This document shows, one piece after another, positions 1 through 10,402 of a DNA stretch of 64,000 nucleotides. Each line of letters begins with the position of its first letter. Positions within the stretch are counted from its first letter, which is position 1. The stretch is taken from positions 124,001 through 188,000 of the forward strand of contig NW_005178735.1 of NCBI RefSeq assembly GCF_000350225.1, given 5' to 3'. The notes below the pieces were generated by a model. The model worked only from the letters and a program-made list of their open reading frames with translations, made no database searches and was not told where the DNA came from. This DNA is from Chondrus crispus. Its lineage: Eukaryota > Rhodophyta > Florideophyceae > Gigartinales > Gigartinaceae. Made by a program: the position numbers and the translations under genes.

Positions 1-107
1 AAGCCATTCGCAATAAAGAGAGTACCTCCTCAATAGTGCAGTTGTGAGTAGTGCATACCGTGAATAGTGTAGGTCAAAACCGCTTGTCCCGACTTTCGAC
101 ACCTGTA
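1..107. other. Unassigned left flank
   Basis: No gene is visible. It contains AATAGTGCAG and related TAGTGC words like those at the ends of the pogo-like element at 1226-3489, so it could be the edge of a related copy cut by the window start. The TA at 106-107 is the target duplication of the next element. Confidence 0.3.
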
Positions 108-211
108 CAGAGGGCCCTACTCATTAGTGCCGCCCCGTGTAAGACCCCAAAATTGGCACTATTGGGAGACGGCATTAATAGGTGTCCCATCTATTTTCAT
201 GCATTCGGTAA

Positions 212-532
212 TTAACGTCTGTCTGCTCCGGCGTTGGGTCTGTCGTGTTTTGCAGTGAGAAACGCGCGCTTTGCGGACCTCAGATACGATAGGGCGTCTG
301 AAACTTGACATTCAGTAGCCAAATCTTCCAGCTCTCCAAACAATTCCGCAATCTCAACGACAGAGGGGACAGTCCTTCGCTCTCTCGCGTCCTCTGCGCT
401 CCCATCTTCATCACTTGATTGCGTTGTAGTTGTGTTCGTCAAACCCTGAACTGACTCAAAAACGTCCATGGCATCATTAACAAACGCCTTTACCACACTT
501 TCGTCGGACTCAATATTTACCCATCGTTCCAC
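212..532 (-). pseudogene. Transposase C-terminal fragment of the same element
   Basis: This acidic 106-codon segment opens with ERWVNIESDESVVKAFVNDA. That resembles the 'W..I..E.V.KSF...GI' stretch that follows the DDE domain in pogo-like transposases. It overlaps the N-terminal fragment by a few bases in another frame, consistent with a deletion that removed the DDE catalytic region. The remainder is low in complexity (TTTTQSSDEDGSAEDARERR). The assignment rests on the single short motif and on position between the inverted repeats, so it is only moderately secure. Confidence 0.45.
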
Positions 533-861
533 ATGAGAAATTCGAGCAGCTTAGCCTCTAGATTTGGGACCCATACGGCCTGACGGGTCTTCAATTGCAG
601 TGATTTGGGCTTCTTGTTGGCTACGCGGAGTAATTTGGGAGCAGTTGCTCTGATGTTTCGCACGGTGCGCCCTGCGATGCCGAACTGCCGCTCAATTGCT
701 TCGGTACAGTGTCCCATTTCGAGCAGATCTGCAATGTCTAGCTTCTGCGCTATTGTCAGGCGCTTGCGCGTTGCGTTTTTTATTTCCGGAACCGGATCCA
801 TAATAAGGAGGACAAGCTTAAATCTGTGAACGCTGTTCGGCGAATGGAATGTCGCTTTCAC
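517..861 (-). pseudogene. Transposase N-terminal DNA-binding fragment (CENP-B/pogo type)
   Basis: The 114-codon fragment has the basic helix-turn-helix character of pogo/Tigger N-termini: residues 34-70 include RKRLTIAQKLDIADLLEMGH, then AIERQFGIAGRTVRNI. The likely real start is the Met of MDPVPEIKNATRKR at about residue 21, because the upstream residues look like untranslated leader. The frame closes soon after LLEFLMW, where the internal deletion brings in sequence from the far end of the gene. In the intact family this domain binds the inverted repeats. Here it lies just inside the right end of the element, as expected for a minus-strand transposase. Confidence 0.6.
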
Positions 862-1003
862 ATGTTTTCACGCGCGACGGACGGACGGCTGCATAACACC
901 TGGACACGTTTGACACGTGGCACTTTTCGTGTTCGTACGTCTGGCCGGCATTAATGGGAGGGTGGCATTAGCAAATGTGGCACTAATGAGAGTCCCCCCA
1001 TTG

Positions 1004-1225
1004 TATGCATCTCAGAAAAGCAGGGCGTGCATTGCTGCAAGCGTATGACGCTCAAAAGAGAACAAAAGTTCGACAATCAATGGAGCAGCTCGAGAACGAT
1101 ACAAATGATGCCGGTGGTGACAGGAACATTGCGCGAAGAGGGGAATGCATGCACAAGCGCCAACCCAAGAGCGTACAGGAGCCACAACTAAGCCCCCTTC
1201 TTGTGTATTTAATGTCAGATATGTA
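1004..1225. other. Spacer between two pogo-like elements
   Basis: About 220 bp with no recognisable gene. It starts with the TA duplication of the left element and ends with the TA at 1224-1225 that flanks the next one. Confidence 0.5.
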
Positions 1226-1240
1226 CACCCGAATACTGCA

Positions 1241-1391
1241 AATAGTGCGGTCTGCACTATTTTGGAACGCCAATTCGAAGCCGAGGTGAAGGTATTTACT
1301 GCGGTCCGCACTAATATTGATACCGCACTAATTAAGTCATTTCCCCTATTAGTGCAGTCCGCAGTAAATAATTCTGTTCTTAATAGTGCAG
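1241..1391. repeat. Left subterminal quasi-palindromes of the pogo-like element
   Basis: Copies lie at 1241-1261 (AATAGTGCGGTCTGCACTAT), 1295-1315 (TTTACTGCGGTCCGCACTAA) and 1348-1369 (ATTAGTGCAGTCCGCAGTAA), with a partial copy near 1380. Each is nearly its own reverse complement, as expected for a dimeric protein site. Confidence 0.7.
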
Positions 1392-1480
1392 TCTACCCCA
1401 GTTCTGTCTGTAATGCCGAATGCAATCTGGATCAATCAGAAGAGTTGATATTTTTTAATGTGTAAGGGTACTGGATATCT

Positions 1481-3172
1481 CTACGCGCCTTCGCCAACCA
1501 CCTGGCCCTCATTCGCAATCACAGGAGCTCCCTCAAAATGGTTTCGATGCCTCTGAATTATGTTCTGTAGCTTGGGAAACAAATGTCTTTCCTCCCACTG
1601 CCCATTTGTGTTGAGCGCTAAGCCACATCTAATCATGGCTTTCCGTGCGTAGGTTAAACCCTCGCTGTCGCGTTGTGCGTTAACATCCCGAACAGCCGCT
1701 GTGGCAAGCTCCAGAAAGTAGTGCTTGCCTGGATTAGGCAACTTGCCAGAAGAAGCCGTAAAGTCACCCGCCATTATGCGCTTTATTTGGTGCTGGTCCC
1801 AACGACAACGCCAAGCATCTTTTAGCTTTTGTATCACAAAGGAATCGGCGGGCTGCAGTAGGTCCGTACAGTTCCGCGGGAAAAACCTGACCTCTGTTTT
1901 GATTTCGTTCAACGCTTCCAACATTGCCGCAGTCTCACCATGCCCACTTCAGTTGTCCATATACAAAACACGATGCCAGCCGTGCCGAAGCGCCTTAATT
2001 ACTTTCCGTTCCCTCAGCCACTGCGGCATTACTTCGCGATCCATCCAACCCTTCGGCCCCGAGCGATACGAAACTCCCGCTACATCGTCAGGAACGCTTT
2101 GAATTGGGTAGGTTCTCTTCTTGTTCTGAAACACCACCATTGGCGCTTCGATTCTGGCATCCCTTCCACCAGATATACGTACAATCATTGTCATCCCTTC
2201 CGCTCCAGACACTACGTCTGAATACTTTACCTCGGCTTCACCGCAAATTTCCAACGTTCGATGGTTGTCCATGTTGATCACAAAGTGCGTTTCGTCAGCA
2301 TTTGACACATCGTCCTCATCTAAACGTCCTGACTGAAACTCTCGAGCCACAAAGCCAAGATGATACGCCACTTCCTTCTCGATAAAAGCTTGCTTCTCCG
2401 GGGAAACCATCAATTTGCCTGTTTGAGCGCGACTAACAATTTCGTTCCGTTCCATAAATGCCTGGATCCAACGCGGTGTGATCATGTACTGAATAAACTT
2501 TTTTGACGACGTATCAAAATAATTTAGAAAATATTCATCCCTCGTAGAACTTTTTATGAGCTGTCTCGCAAGATCTCCGAGCAGCTTGGCATTGAGCTTG
2601 AGTCCGGTTTTTCGAAGCCTGTCAAACTCTTCGAGGAGGTCGGCTTGCAGAGCCATTACCCAAGCAGACCTCTTCCGACCGCGGCCAGGCATGGCCTTTA
2701 AATACACCCTTTTGATGCCGCAGCTTTTAACACTGGTAATTGAGCGCGGCGCGCAAACCGTCTCGTCTGCTTCAAGGTACTCGAGGCGTGCTTTCCATAA
2801 GCTACTTGCCTGAGAATTGTTCGCCTTTTCGTTTCCACGGAACAGATGAGGAAACTGGCGGACAGCTTTTGAGGCAATGTGTTTAGAACCTGCCCTGGAG
2901 ACCTCCTCAGACATCCACTTGACAATCCTAACGCGATCTGATCGCGTAAACACACGTTGGACCGCTCTTGTGCGGACCGCCGAGGTCGCGGCTGTGTTGG
3001 GCGGCGGTGCCGGAAGGCCGGAGTTGGGTTGGAGTGTGGCAGATGTACGCGGATCGGAAGAGGAATGATGGGCATCTGCAGTAGCTTCTTGTGTTGAAGC
3101 TGCGTCTCTTTCGTTCCGCAGGCGTTCGGCATTTTGGAGGGAAGCAATAATGGGAGATGCTGATACCGTCAT
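1481..3172 (-). pseudogene. Pogo-superfamily DDE transposase, one in-frame stop
   Basis: About 563 codons from MTVSASPIIASLQNAERLRN. I chose this start over an upstream Met because the upstream residues look non-coding. A central DNA-binding region (FTRSDRVRIVKWMSEEVSRA onward) precedes the DDE_1-type catalytic core. Its first Asp lies in SNADETHFVINM, the second in VLYMDN, and the third in the family signature NCTDLLQPAD. A TGA at 1949-1951 interrupts the frame right after LYMDN, where relatives read DN.SGH; the same frame then continues unbroken to the stop at 1481. This is a cut-and-paste transposase acting in the nucleus on the flanking inverted repeats. One nonsense change is the only damage I see, implying recent inactivation or a sequencing difference. 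Confidence 0.8.
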
Positions 3173-3340
3173 GATACGCAAGCTGGATCTTTCGGACGGC
3201 GGGGTGCAGCTTTGATGTAAGAATGGAAAAGGTAAGCCTTTATATGTGCATAACCGAAACACCACAATGGCGTTTTGTTCCAGATTTGGGTTAGTATCTG
3301 TCAAAAATGGCGCGCAGGACAGCGAATTGGCTGCTTTCTG

Positions 3341-3440
3341 AGACTGCACTATTAGATGTATGGTTTGCAATTAGTGCGGACCGCAGTAATTGCGCCATCG
3401 GCGATAGGCGAGAAACACAATTTACTGCGGTCTGCACTAA
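3341..3440. repeat. Right subterminal quasi-palindromes of the pogo-like element
   Basis: Matching copies occur at 3369-3390 (around TTAGTGCGGACCGCAGTAA) and 3421-3441 (TTTACTGCGGTCTGCACTAA), with a half-site AGACTGCACTATTAG at 3341-3355. They mirror the left end. Confidence 0.7.
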
Positions 3441-3491
3441 TTTCGAACCCGCACTATATTTTCACCCGCACTATTTGCAGTATTCGGTGTA

Positions 3492-4726
3492 GTGTCGCCG
3501 GCGGAAAGAGGTGGGAATCGAAGTAAACGCGATTCGAACAGGAAGTGAGGCGTCAAGAAAACAAGGACAAGTCACTCTGTTTGCTAGTATGAAAATATTC
3601 GGCTTCCGCGAGATAGTTGAGGGGACGCTAAAGAAACATCCCACGTCATGCCAACAATTAAATTGAAGCGCAGGAGATATTGATTAACTGTAGAGCCTTT
3701 AACATACTCTCTATGTCATTCAGGAAATAGTGAAAGGAGAACCTCACTTGGGTGGAGATTGCTTGCTCCTTTTACGACGCCACTGTGGTGTAAAAGAGGG
3801 ATCGAATTTTTGTATTCGACCACGAAATTTCGTATTCTAATGCTAAACTAACTGAGCTGGGCGACTTACTACATCTCCTCTGTCGGGTTTTACGTGACGA
3901 TCCAAGGAAGGGTTGTTAAGGCAATAGGAATCTGTCGGTACGTAGAGCTCAAGTATGGTTCGGCGCGATCGCGCTCATCGTGAGCAGTGATGCAGGACCA
4001 GTTTGTTCGGCTGTGTCTTGTCAAATTGGCCGTACAGTAGCCGGGACAGCGAGGCGAGCGGGGACAGCCTTCCTTACAGTCTCGAGGAACGCTTTGATAA
4101 TGGACTATAACGCGTGTATATTCCACAGTTGTGCACAATGTGAGGAAAACTGCCTCACAGCCGCTGCAACGCATATTGTATGTAGCACTCCTGGGGAGCA
4201 GGCACGTTGGAAAGATAGAGCTAGGCATTGCATTGAGACGGAGAACTAGGGACGCCAAAAGTAAGTACCCTTCGAAGGGTACCCTGTGCACCCGCTGGCA
4301 TGGGACATCTACGGGGCATCTGGCCCCGGGACACAACGAGGCCTGCACCTTGTCGCCGACTACCTTTCTACTCGCACTGGGAACTCCCCAGTCCATGAGC
4401 GTTGGCGTCTCAGCACCATCCTTACCTCCCTCATACTCCAATATACGGCTTTATCCGTAAACCGACGTAGGTTACGGCTTCCCCCGGTTGCTCTACAGAC
4501 CCTCGGTAGACCCTGATGTTCTAGTCTCGGGCCGCCCCAATACTCTCTCAATAAAGTCGACCATTCAAGGGTACCCTGTACAGTGAAAGGAAACTGAGGA
4601 CTGAGTGCCGTGAATTAGAGAGAGGAAGTGCTCATAATAGGGCGGCCACATGATCCGCCAGTAATGTACACACCCAATGACAACTCGGCTGGAGCTGTCC
4701 TTCGGAGGGATCGGTACAACTGTGAT
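3492..4726. other. Intergenic region without a recognisable gene
   Basis: No open frame here has a recognisable domain or convincing codon pattern. Two short similar strings, AAGGGTACCCTGTGCAC near 4276 and AAGGGTACCCTGTACAG near 4567, lie about 290 bp apart; the first overlaps the palindrome TACCCTTCGAAGGGTA. They may be ends of an old unclassified repeat. Confidence 0.4.
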
Positions 4727-4908
4727 TGAGGGTGTCTTAACATGCCCCGTTTTTCTGCAGTTTGCTCTGCTTTGTCCAAAGAGGTGATTTGGCGTGCTAT
4801 GAGTGGCTCCTACGTTTTAATTTTTGAGTTTACGGTATTTGTTAAGATTTTAAAAGTATTCCTGGCACCACCGGGCAAGCTCAGGGTGCATGTTAAGACA
4901 CACCCTCA
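4727..4908. mobile_element. Short inverted-repeat element (MITE-like)
   Basis: The left end reads TGAGGGTGTCTTAACATG and the right end, on the minus strand, reads TGAGGGTGTGTCTTAACATG. They differ only by a 2-base GT insertion. The 182-bp interior has no coding capacity. Ends and size fit a miniature inverted-repeat transposable element, but I cannot identify the parent family or a clear target duplication. Confidence 0.55.
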
Positions 4909-4922
4909 GGGTGTGTCTTAAC
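4892..4922. repeat. Perfect 14-bp inverted repeat at the MITE edge
   Basis: GTTAAGACACACCC (4892-4905) and GGGTGTGTCTTAAC (4909-4922) are separated by TCA. The right arm lies just outside the MITE, so the right terminus is partly duplicated in inverted orientation. Confidence 0.8.
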
Positions 4923-5285
4923 TTAGACAGGGAAACAAGGCGACCGAACGAATGCTTTACGAAGCAGGATCGCAGTTGCTGCTGTGGCCGTCTCGCCATC
5001 GCCAATAATCTCGGCCCAGGTTACACACCGACGGAGATGACTGGATTGCGCGCAACCGTACACTCCCGACGTATCGGTCGCACCGGGCACCATGCACCGC
5101 GAGTGACACTAAAAATTTGTGGAATCGCAACCAATCAAATCGTCTGCGTGGACGTGCATTGCTCACACTTTTTGAACTCCACATATCACATCATATAAAG
5201 TAGCTTTACCCGCGACGGTATGCATGACCGAGAACACATAAAGACATAAAGTACTATACCCCCCCGGCTTCCACTCTACCTGCTT

Positions 5286-6344
5286 ATGCATCCTTATCCC
5301 CCGTCCTCGTCGCAATCGAGCGACTGCGAGGACCATCTCTCCTCAGCCCATAAACGCGTCCTACATCGTCTCGCGTTGGGATTTCGAGCTGGACTCCCAC
5401 TTCGCAGCCTTCTAGATTCTGCCAACTCGCTGCACGGCTCTTGTCCATTCCTCCTCCCATCAGCCCAGGACTACCTGCTCTCCCTAACTCTCGATTTCAC
5501 CCCTTCCCAATGCCCCCCTCTCTTTTCCCTCGGCTCCCATCGCAACGCCAGTCTCTTGCGGTTGATGTTCGACGAGCTCGACCACACTCCGAGTCCATCA
5601 TTCTCTGACCGTTTCCTCGACAACGCCACTGCCTTCTGCACTTCTCAACACAAACGCATACCCATCTCTACCCACGTCGTATTTCAACTTCCATCAAAGA
5701 AACAAAGCTCACCAAGACAAGCAACTTTGAATGTTTCTACACGCCTCTCCGACACTGGAAGACGCGTATGGGCCGCTTCTCTTGTCCTTTATGCGCATGC
5801 CGTCTTCCCCGGTGCATTCGCTTCATCCATCTATCAAGCATCTGTTCTAGAGCTAGGCGCCGGCACCGGTCTCTCTGCCGCTGCCTTTGAGGAGGCCGAC
5901 GTGCGTAGTGCTTGTCTCACAGACTGTGACCCTGCTGCATTGCATACTATGAAGCAAAATTCTTCCACTGTAGTCTCTTACCCCGCCCACTGGCTCTCTT
6001 TCGCCAAATTAGACATCGGTGAAAAACACTGCGTGCGCGAAGTCACAGACAAGAACAAGGTTGACGTCGTCGTAGCCGCTGATGTCGTTTACGATCCCGA
6101 TTTTATACCTGCCGTTGTCGATGCCTTCGAGAACGCCCTTAAAGCAAGTACGAGAGAGGGGTATTTGTTTGCGACGAGTAGAACTGAGACGTCCGATCAA
6201 TTACTCAATGAAGCTCTCGGCCAAAGCGACATGCAGGTCGCTGTTTTGCAAGACAATGTCAACTTGGATTGCTTTGGGTATCTGTGTGACTGGCATCTCG
6301 ACAGGGTCAGGGTGTTTAGACTACGCACGAAGGGATCTGCATGA
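5286..6344 (+). CDS. Class I SAM-dependent protein methyltransferase (FAM86/METTL21-like)
   Basis: This single uninterrupted frame of 352 codons is the only intact host-like gene in the window. The N-terminal ~150 residues are variable. The C-terminal half is a Methyltransf_16-type Rossmann domain. SAM motif I is SVLELGAGTGLSAAAFEEAD (about residues 188-207), followed by the acidic LTDCDP. Motif IV/post-motif is VDVVVAADVVYDPDFIPAVV (about 260-280), then a LFATSRTETSDQLLNEAL strand-helix like the VRNPET region of FAM86. Known members methylate lysines of translation factors or chaperones (FAM86A modifies eEF2). The start context is the first ATG after a pyrimidine-rich leader. No introns or clear polyadenylation signal are visible. 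The family is secure; the particular substrate is not. Confidence 0.85.
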   Translation: MHPYPPSSSQSSDCEDHLSSAHKRVLHRLALGFRAGLPLRSLLDSANSLHGSCPFLLPSAQDYLLSLTLDFTPSQCPPLFSLGSHRNASLLRLMFDELDHTPSPSFSDRFLDNATAFCTSQHKRIPISTHVVFQLPSKKQSSPRQATLNVSTRLSDTGRRVWAASLVLYAHAVFPGAFASSIYQASVLELGAGTGLSAAAFEEADVRSACLTDCDPAALHTMKQNSSTVVSYPAHWLSFAKLDIGEKHCVREVTDKNKVDVVVAADVVYDPDFIPAVVDAFENALKASTREGYLFATSRTETSDQLLNEALGQSDMQVAVLQDNVNLDCFGYLCDWHLDRVRVFRLRTKGSA

Positions 6345-6693
6345 CTCTCCGCGCGTGTCTCATCTTCCAGTCGTCGTCGCCGTGTCGAAACAGCTCCCAC
6401 TACCGACTGCGGATTCAACACGCATCATGTCTGGACCGGACAAGATATGTCACACCTCTCCGTTTACCATCCCTGCACGTTGCCCGTTGCGGTCGAACAT
6501 GCATGGCACAGAGTGCGCCGCAGCTGTTGACAGCTCGAGTGACAATCAGGAGAATACGTCCCAGTAAGGGCCCTGGGCACCAGAGTCTGTGCCCCAGGGC
6601 AAAACAAATTTGGTCCAAAGTACCAGGGCTCATGGCTCTGTAAAAGCCAGGTTGACAATTAATTTTTTCAATAGGGTCAAAGTGTAGATTTTG
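6345..6693. other. Region downstream of the methyltransferase gene
   Basis: There is no further gene. An imperfect hairpin GGGCCCTGGGCAC (6568-6580) / GTGCCCCAGGGC (6589-6600) lies 220-260 bp after the stop codon and could be a transcript structure or the edge of the following repeat array. Confidence 0.4.
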
Positions 6694-7680
6694 GGGCGAC
6701 ACCCGGCCAAAGTGAAATCTACGTGGGGGCGATTTCAATGCCGTGGGGGGTTTTATAGGGCGACACTACTAAAAAGTGCTTTGCTAGTAGGGTGATTTTG
6801 GTCCATGGTGTCCTTTTGATGGGTGACAATGCACGTTTTCTAGGGTGACAGAAAAACGATCGTAAAGTCACCTCCGACAAACTCATATTCGGGGATGTCA
6901 CCCCATAAAAACGTATACCATCGTGGCATTTCGGCGGAGACCTAAATGTTAGAAAAGTCGCCCTAGAAACGCATGATTGTTTTAATGTCACCCTTATAAA
7001 AGCACGCCAACGCACGGTTTCGCGCTGGATATAGCGCTCTCAAAACTGAAACAATATAGTGTGGCTATAGAGGCTGCCCAGTGGCCACCACAGTGGCTGG
7101 CATACGGTGACGCGCGGTCACGCGGCGTACGTTCTGCCTTCTGAACCAGCCATTTTTCGGCGTCTACGTTCCCCAGCTCCCCCCCCGCACATCTCGCCGC
7201 AATGCCCTCACCCGCCTTCTTCATCGCCTGACTCTGCACCCTGCCTCTGGCATGGTTCAGAGCAAGGCGATGAAGGCAGGCACATGGGATTGCATATTGT
7301 TACTGATTGTGCACTGAGACAGCTTTATGGGAATGAAAACACTAGGTAAACATGCTTCCGTGGTATGGAAAATACTGTATATAATTGTATGTAGATAGAG
7401 TGGGTAGAAGTTGCCGGTGTTTCGCATATGAAGTCACCCTATATTTCCAACTGAAATCACATCAATCTCAGAAAACGATCCAATGTCGCCCTATAGACAC
7501 AGATAAAGATCGGCATGTTTCAACATGTCGTTTTCTTAGGGCGACGTCACCCTCGGAATTGGATGAATGAGGAACGTCACCCTTCAATGCCACCTCAATT
7601 GGGGTAGTCGCCCCCAAAAACCCCCCAGGGCTAGAACTTCACCTCCCCAGGGGCATCAAAAGCCGCACCTGTCACCCCAA
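6694..7680. repeat. Dispersed RGGGYGAC motif array in both orientations
   Basis: About sixteen copies of GGGTGAC or GGGCGAC (or the complement) occur. They are plus-oriented near 6694, 6724, 6759, 6799, 6823 and 6842, and minus-oriented near 6869, 6896, 6957, 6988, 7434, 7485, 7576, 7608 and 7672. A back-to-back pair sits at 7537-7551 (AGGGCGACGTCACCC). The middle, 7000-7430, lacks copies and has no recognisable gene. The pattern resembles the subterminal binding-site clusters of a non-autonomous DNA transposon, but I cannot define termini. Confidence 0.5.
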
Positions 7681-7689
7681 GATCCGCAA

Positions 7690-8091
7690 ATGGCCCTTAA
7701 TTTTTCTGATATTCGCCTCAAACGACACTTCTCCATTGGTCCCGGTGGAGGACCTTGTTGGCTCCGGCATGCCAGGCCTCAATGATGGAATATTTCCATC
7801 TAAACTCCACCGTAGCTGTAATTTCGATCTGGCATCTTGGACAAAGGCTGACAAATCTTTTCGAAGTTTCGAAGGTTCACAAAATGCTTGCCAAAGTTCT
7901 GAAAAACGTTTTCAGCGAAACTCAGAAACATTTTGGGGACATGCACCCTTGCATTACACAACGAGTCTCCTCCATCCACAGCTATCCTTTTATTGGAGCA
8001 GAGTTATCTCCCGCGCTGCCGCTGGAGTGGTGAGTATTGTTGAGTAGGGGTCTGCCTGGACATGGATTGGACCGCCTGGACATCCACGACA
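7690..8091. other. Non-coding flank of the third pogo-like element
   Basis: No gene is recognised. The stretch ends at the TA (8092-8093) that flanks the next transposon. Confidence 0.4.
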
Positions 8092-8093
8092 TA

Positions 8094-10400
8094 AAGGGGG
8101 GTGCCCTTTGTTTCGGACAGGTTGTCAAAAATTAAAATAAAAACATCTTCATCAGGTCAGATTGGGATTTTTGCACCGTCAAAAGAAAGCTCTCGTTCTG
8201 TTCCACCAGCTCCATTAGCCAGTCAATACGTGGCGGCGGCGGAAAGTACGGGAAAACAGCGCAAACGCGAGTCCGCGACTACAACCGACGGCGTGCAAAC
8301 GGCACGAGATGATCGGACACACACGGTCCATCTCTTAAAAAATCACAATTTTATTTGAGGTTTTTGGAATGCCACGTCACAGATGCAACCACATCCTCAG
8401 GCTCTTTTCTTCTGCAACGCTTTACGCCGCGCCACGGCACGCCGTATGTTCATGGACCGAGCTTTTCCCTTCAACACAGACACCGATAAACCAGCTAGCG
8501 CCGCACGCCGGCTCCACCGGTAGGCGTGGAACTCCTCTCCTTCCAGTACATGCTTTTTGTCACGGGCAGCAGCCTTTTCTGCCACTGCAGCAGCCTTTAG
8601 TTCGCGCTGTAGACGTTTAGCCGCATCTGATTTCATCTTCTCCCTCGCCAAATACAGAGCCCTTTCTGACGTTAAAACAGCCCCTTTAGGCGTGTCGATA
8701 AATCCGCAGTCTGATACTGTAGCGTCCTCACCCAACACCGCGTGGCGCATTTCTGTGCGCTTTAATTCAAGCAAATGTTCCAACTCCGAAACTGACACCA
8801 TCGTGTCCGCGACATTTGAGCTTTGAGGGCGGGGCATTCCAAGCAGTTGGCTTGCGTCAAACGGCCAAATTCCAGCCCTTCTAAAGCCCGTTGTGATGTT
8901 GTGAGCGGTAAAGGCCTTTCTAAAAGCATGTGTCAACATACTGCAAAACGAAAAGGCGTCCCAATCGTTCGAGTAAGATTTAGAAACAGACAGGTTCACA
9001 GCTTCATTCAGTGCATTTTTAAACGACGAAAACACAGTGACGTCTAGCGGTTGTGTTTTGCCAGAGGTGTGCGGGGGGGAGGGCATACACAATCACCCCA
9101 TGTGCATTGAGCATCTCTAGCGCTCTTACCGACATGTGGCATCGCTATCCATCTAAAATTAGTAGTACTTTTCTGTTGTTGGATGTTAGGTCCGCCACAT
9201 GCTTGACAAAATGAGTACACCAAACATAAAAATTACCACTGTCAACCCCTCCTCCTTCTGCGCGCATTCCGAACACGGAATGCCTTGGCAAGTAGTCAGA
9301 GAAGGTCTCCGTAACCCATTCTCCATTTCGTTCTACCACACGATAAGGCACTCTTACACCTTTGAAAACAAATAGTGGCGGAGCAACATGTCCTGACGCA
9401 GAAACCGCCGGGAGAATTGTGACACGGTTTTGGTTAAGAAAATTCCCCATTTTGGCATCCGACGTGCTGTTTCGCGTGACGTAAGCACGGCTGCTGCCAT
9501 TTCCATTCACATCTCGTTGCGGCGTGGCTCCGGTCTCGTCGCAATTCCATATGCGATTGGCGTCAATGTGGTGCTCGATGATAATTTTTTCGATTGTACT
9601 GAAATGATGCGTGAGCACAGCAGCATTGCAGGCGCGAAACTGAACCCCTTCCTGGGGGAGAGGTTTGACAAACCTTATCGTGTCGCGGTGTCTTTTAGTG
9701 AAATTGCGCAAGAAACGGTCTCCCGGAATGAGGTTTCTAAAATTCAAGAGGCGCCGACGCACAGGGAGCATTCTTGACACAATAATCGACACGGCCTCCT
9801 TGAGGTGTACATGTCGAAGGGGGAGACCACGCTCTGCATATCTGATCAATAGTGATATGATCATCTCCTCCTCCACCTTAGTAAGGGTATCGAGGCGTGA
9901 GCGTGAAGCTCGCACAAACTGGTTTTTAGGATTTGCGGCTTGGACGCGGCTGCATATTGTGGACTTGGGAATTTTTGTGACGGAAGATGCGTGTCGATAG
10001 GTACTGCCATTGTGCACAAGACCTATAGCAGCTTGGATGCGCTTTTCACGTTTGTCTGAGGCCATGGCTTTCTAAGAGGTACTCGGTGGGAGCAAGTGGT
10101 GGACAAGTGAATATGCCGTGCAGCTGCTCAGTTTGGTCTTTCAAGGGTTTACTTCGCAATGAGCGGGAAAAGAAGGAGTTTACAATTTGAACTGACCGCC
10201 CAACATGACGTAACGTGTCCTGCAAAGCCGATTTGGCAGATTGGTTTTTAATTTTACCAGTTGGTTTTGGCGGTATTTGATGAGGGAGTGGAGGCGTTGG
10301 AGCCCAGACTGACCAGTGGCCCGCATTTTTACATATTTTTCCAATTTTTTTGCATGTCCGAACTCTTTGTCACTGTCCAAAAATTTGGGCACCCCCCCTT
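8094..10400 (-). mobile_element. Pogo/jerky-type DNA transposon
   Basis: The left terminus AAGGGGGGTGCCC (8094 onward) pairs with the right terminus, which reads AAGGGGGGGTGCCC on the minus strand. GGACAG follows within 15 bp on both sides. TA dinucleotides at 8092-8093 and 10401-10402 form the target duplication. The 2307-bp element carries one minus-strand transposase gene. Its ends differ from those of the elements at 108 and 1226, so it is a separate family. Confidence 0.75.
8397..10065 (-). pseudogene. DDE_1 transposase (pogo/Tigger-jerky type), broken
   Basis: The start MASDKREKRIQAAIGLVHNG leads into a helix-turn-helix (SVTKIPKSTICSRVQ), a CENP-B-like second DNA-binding region (EEEMIISLLIRYAERGLPL), then the DDE domain. 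The first Asp is in NRIWNCDETGATP and the second in VLLILDG. The C-terminal block has SGKTQPLDVTVFSSFKNAL and the family-typical GFRRAGIWPFDAS. Two lesions separate the parts: an in-frame TAG at 9145-9147 directly after LDG, and a frameshift in the C-run near 9070-9085. After the catalytic core comes a long basic alanine/lysine-rich tail with coiled-coil character. Length (about 555 residues) is normal for the family. It would catalyse excision and integration at TA. Confidence 0.8.
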
Positions 10401-10402
10401 TA

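Larger units (their letters stand above)
108..1003 (-). mobile_element. Internally deleted pogo/Tigger-type DNA transposon
   Basis: The ends are imperfect inverted repeats. The left end reads CAGAGGGCCCTACTCATTAG and the right end, on the minus strand, reads CAATGGGGGGACTCTCATTA; both continue into GTGCC. TA dinucleotides flank both ends (106-107 and 1004-1005), the target duplication of pogo and Tc1/mariner elements. Subterminal GGCATTAATRGGWG words recur inside each end. At 896 bp the element keeps only the N-terminal and C-terminal portions of a transposase gene, so the catalytic core was lost by an internal deletion. It would be non-autonomous and dependent on a full-length relative. Confidence 0.75.
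1226..3489 (-). mobile_element. Near-complete pogo-like DNA transposon
   Basis: This 2264-bp element is bounded by TA at 1224-1225 and 3490-3491. The left terminus reads CACCCGAATACTGCAAATAG and the right terminus, on the minus strand, reads CACCGAATACTGCAAATAGT; both run on through GTGCGG, one base apart in phase. Inside both ends lie several copies of a quasi-palindrome related to TTACTGCGGTCCGCACTAA. The only gene is a minus-strand DDE transposase with one in-frame stop, so the copy is close to intact. Long palindromic subterminal repeats are the likely transposase-binding sites. Confidence 0.85.

Noticed and set aside
1005-1311. Short frames on both strands between the first two transposons
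   Set aside because: Overlap the transposon end and show no conserved motif.
3890-4441. 183-residue minus-strand frame
   Set aside because: Cys-rich low-quality translation with no domain, and equally long frames on the other strand.
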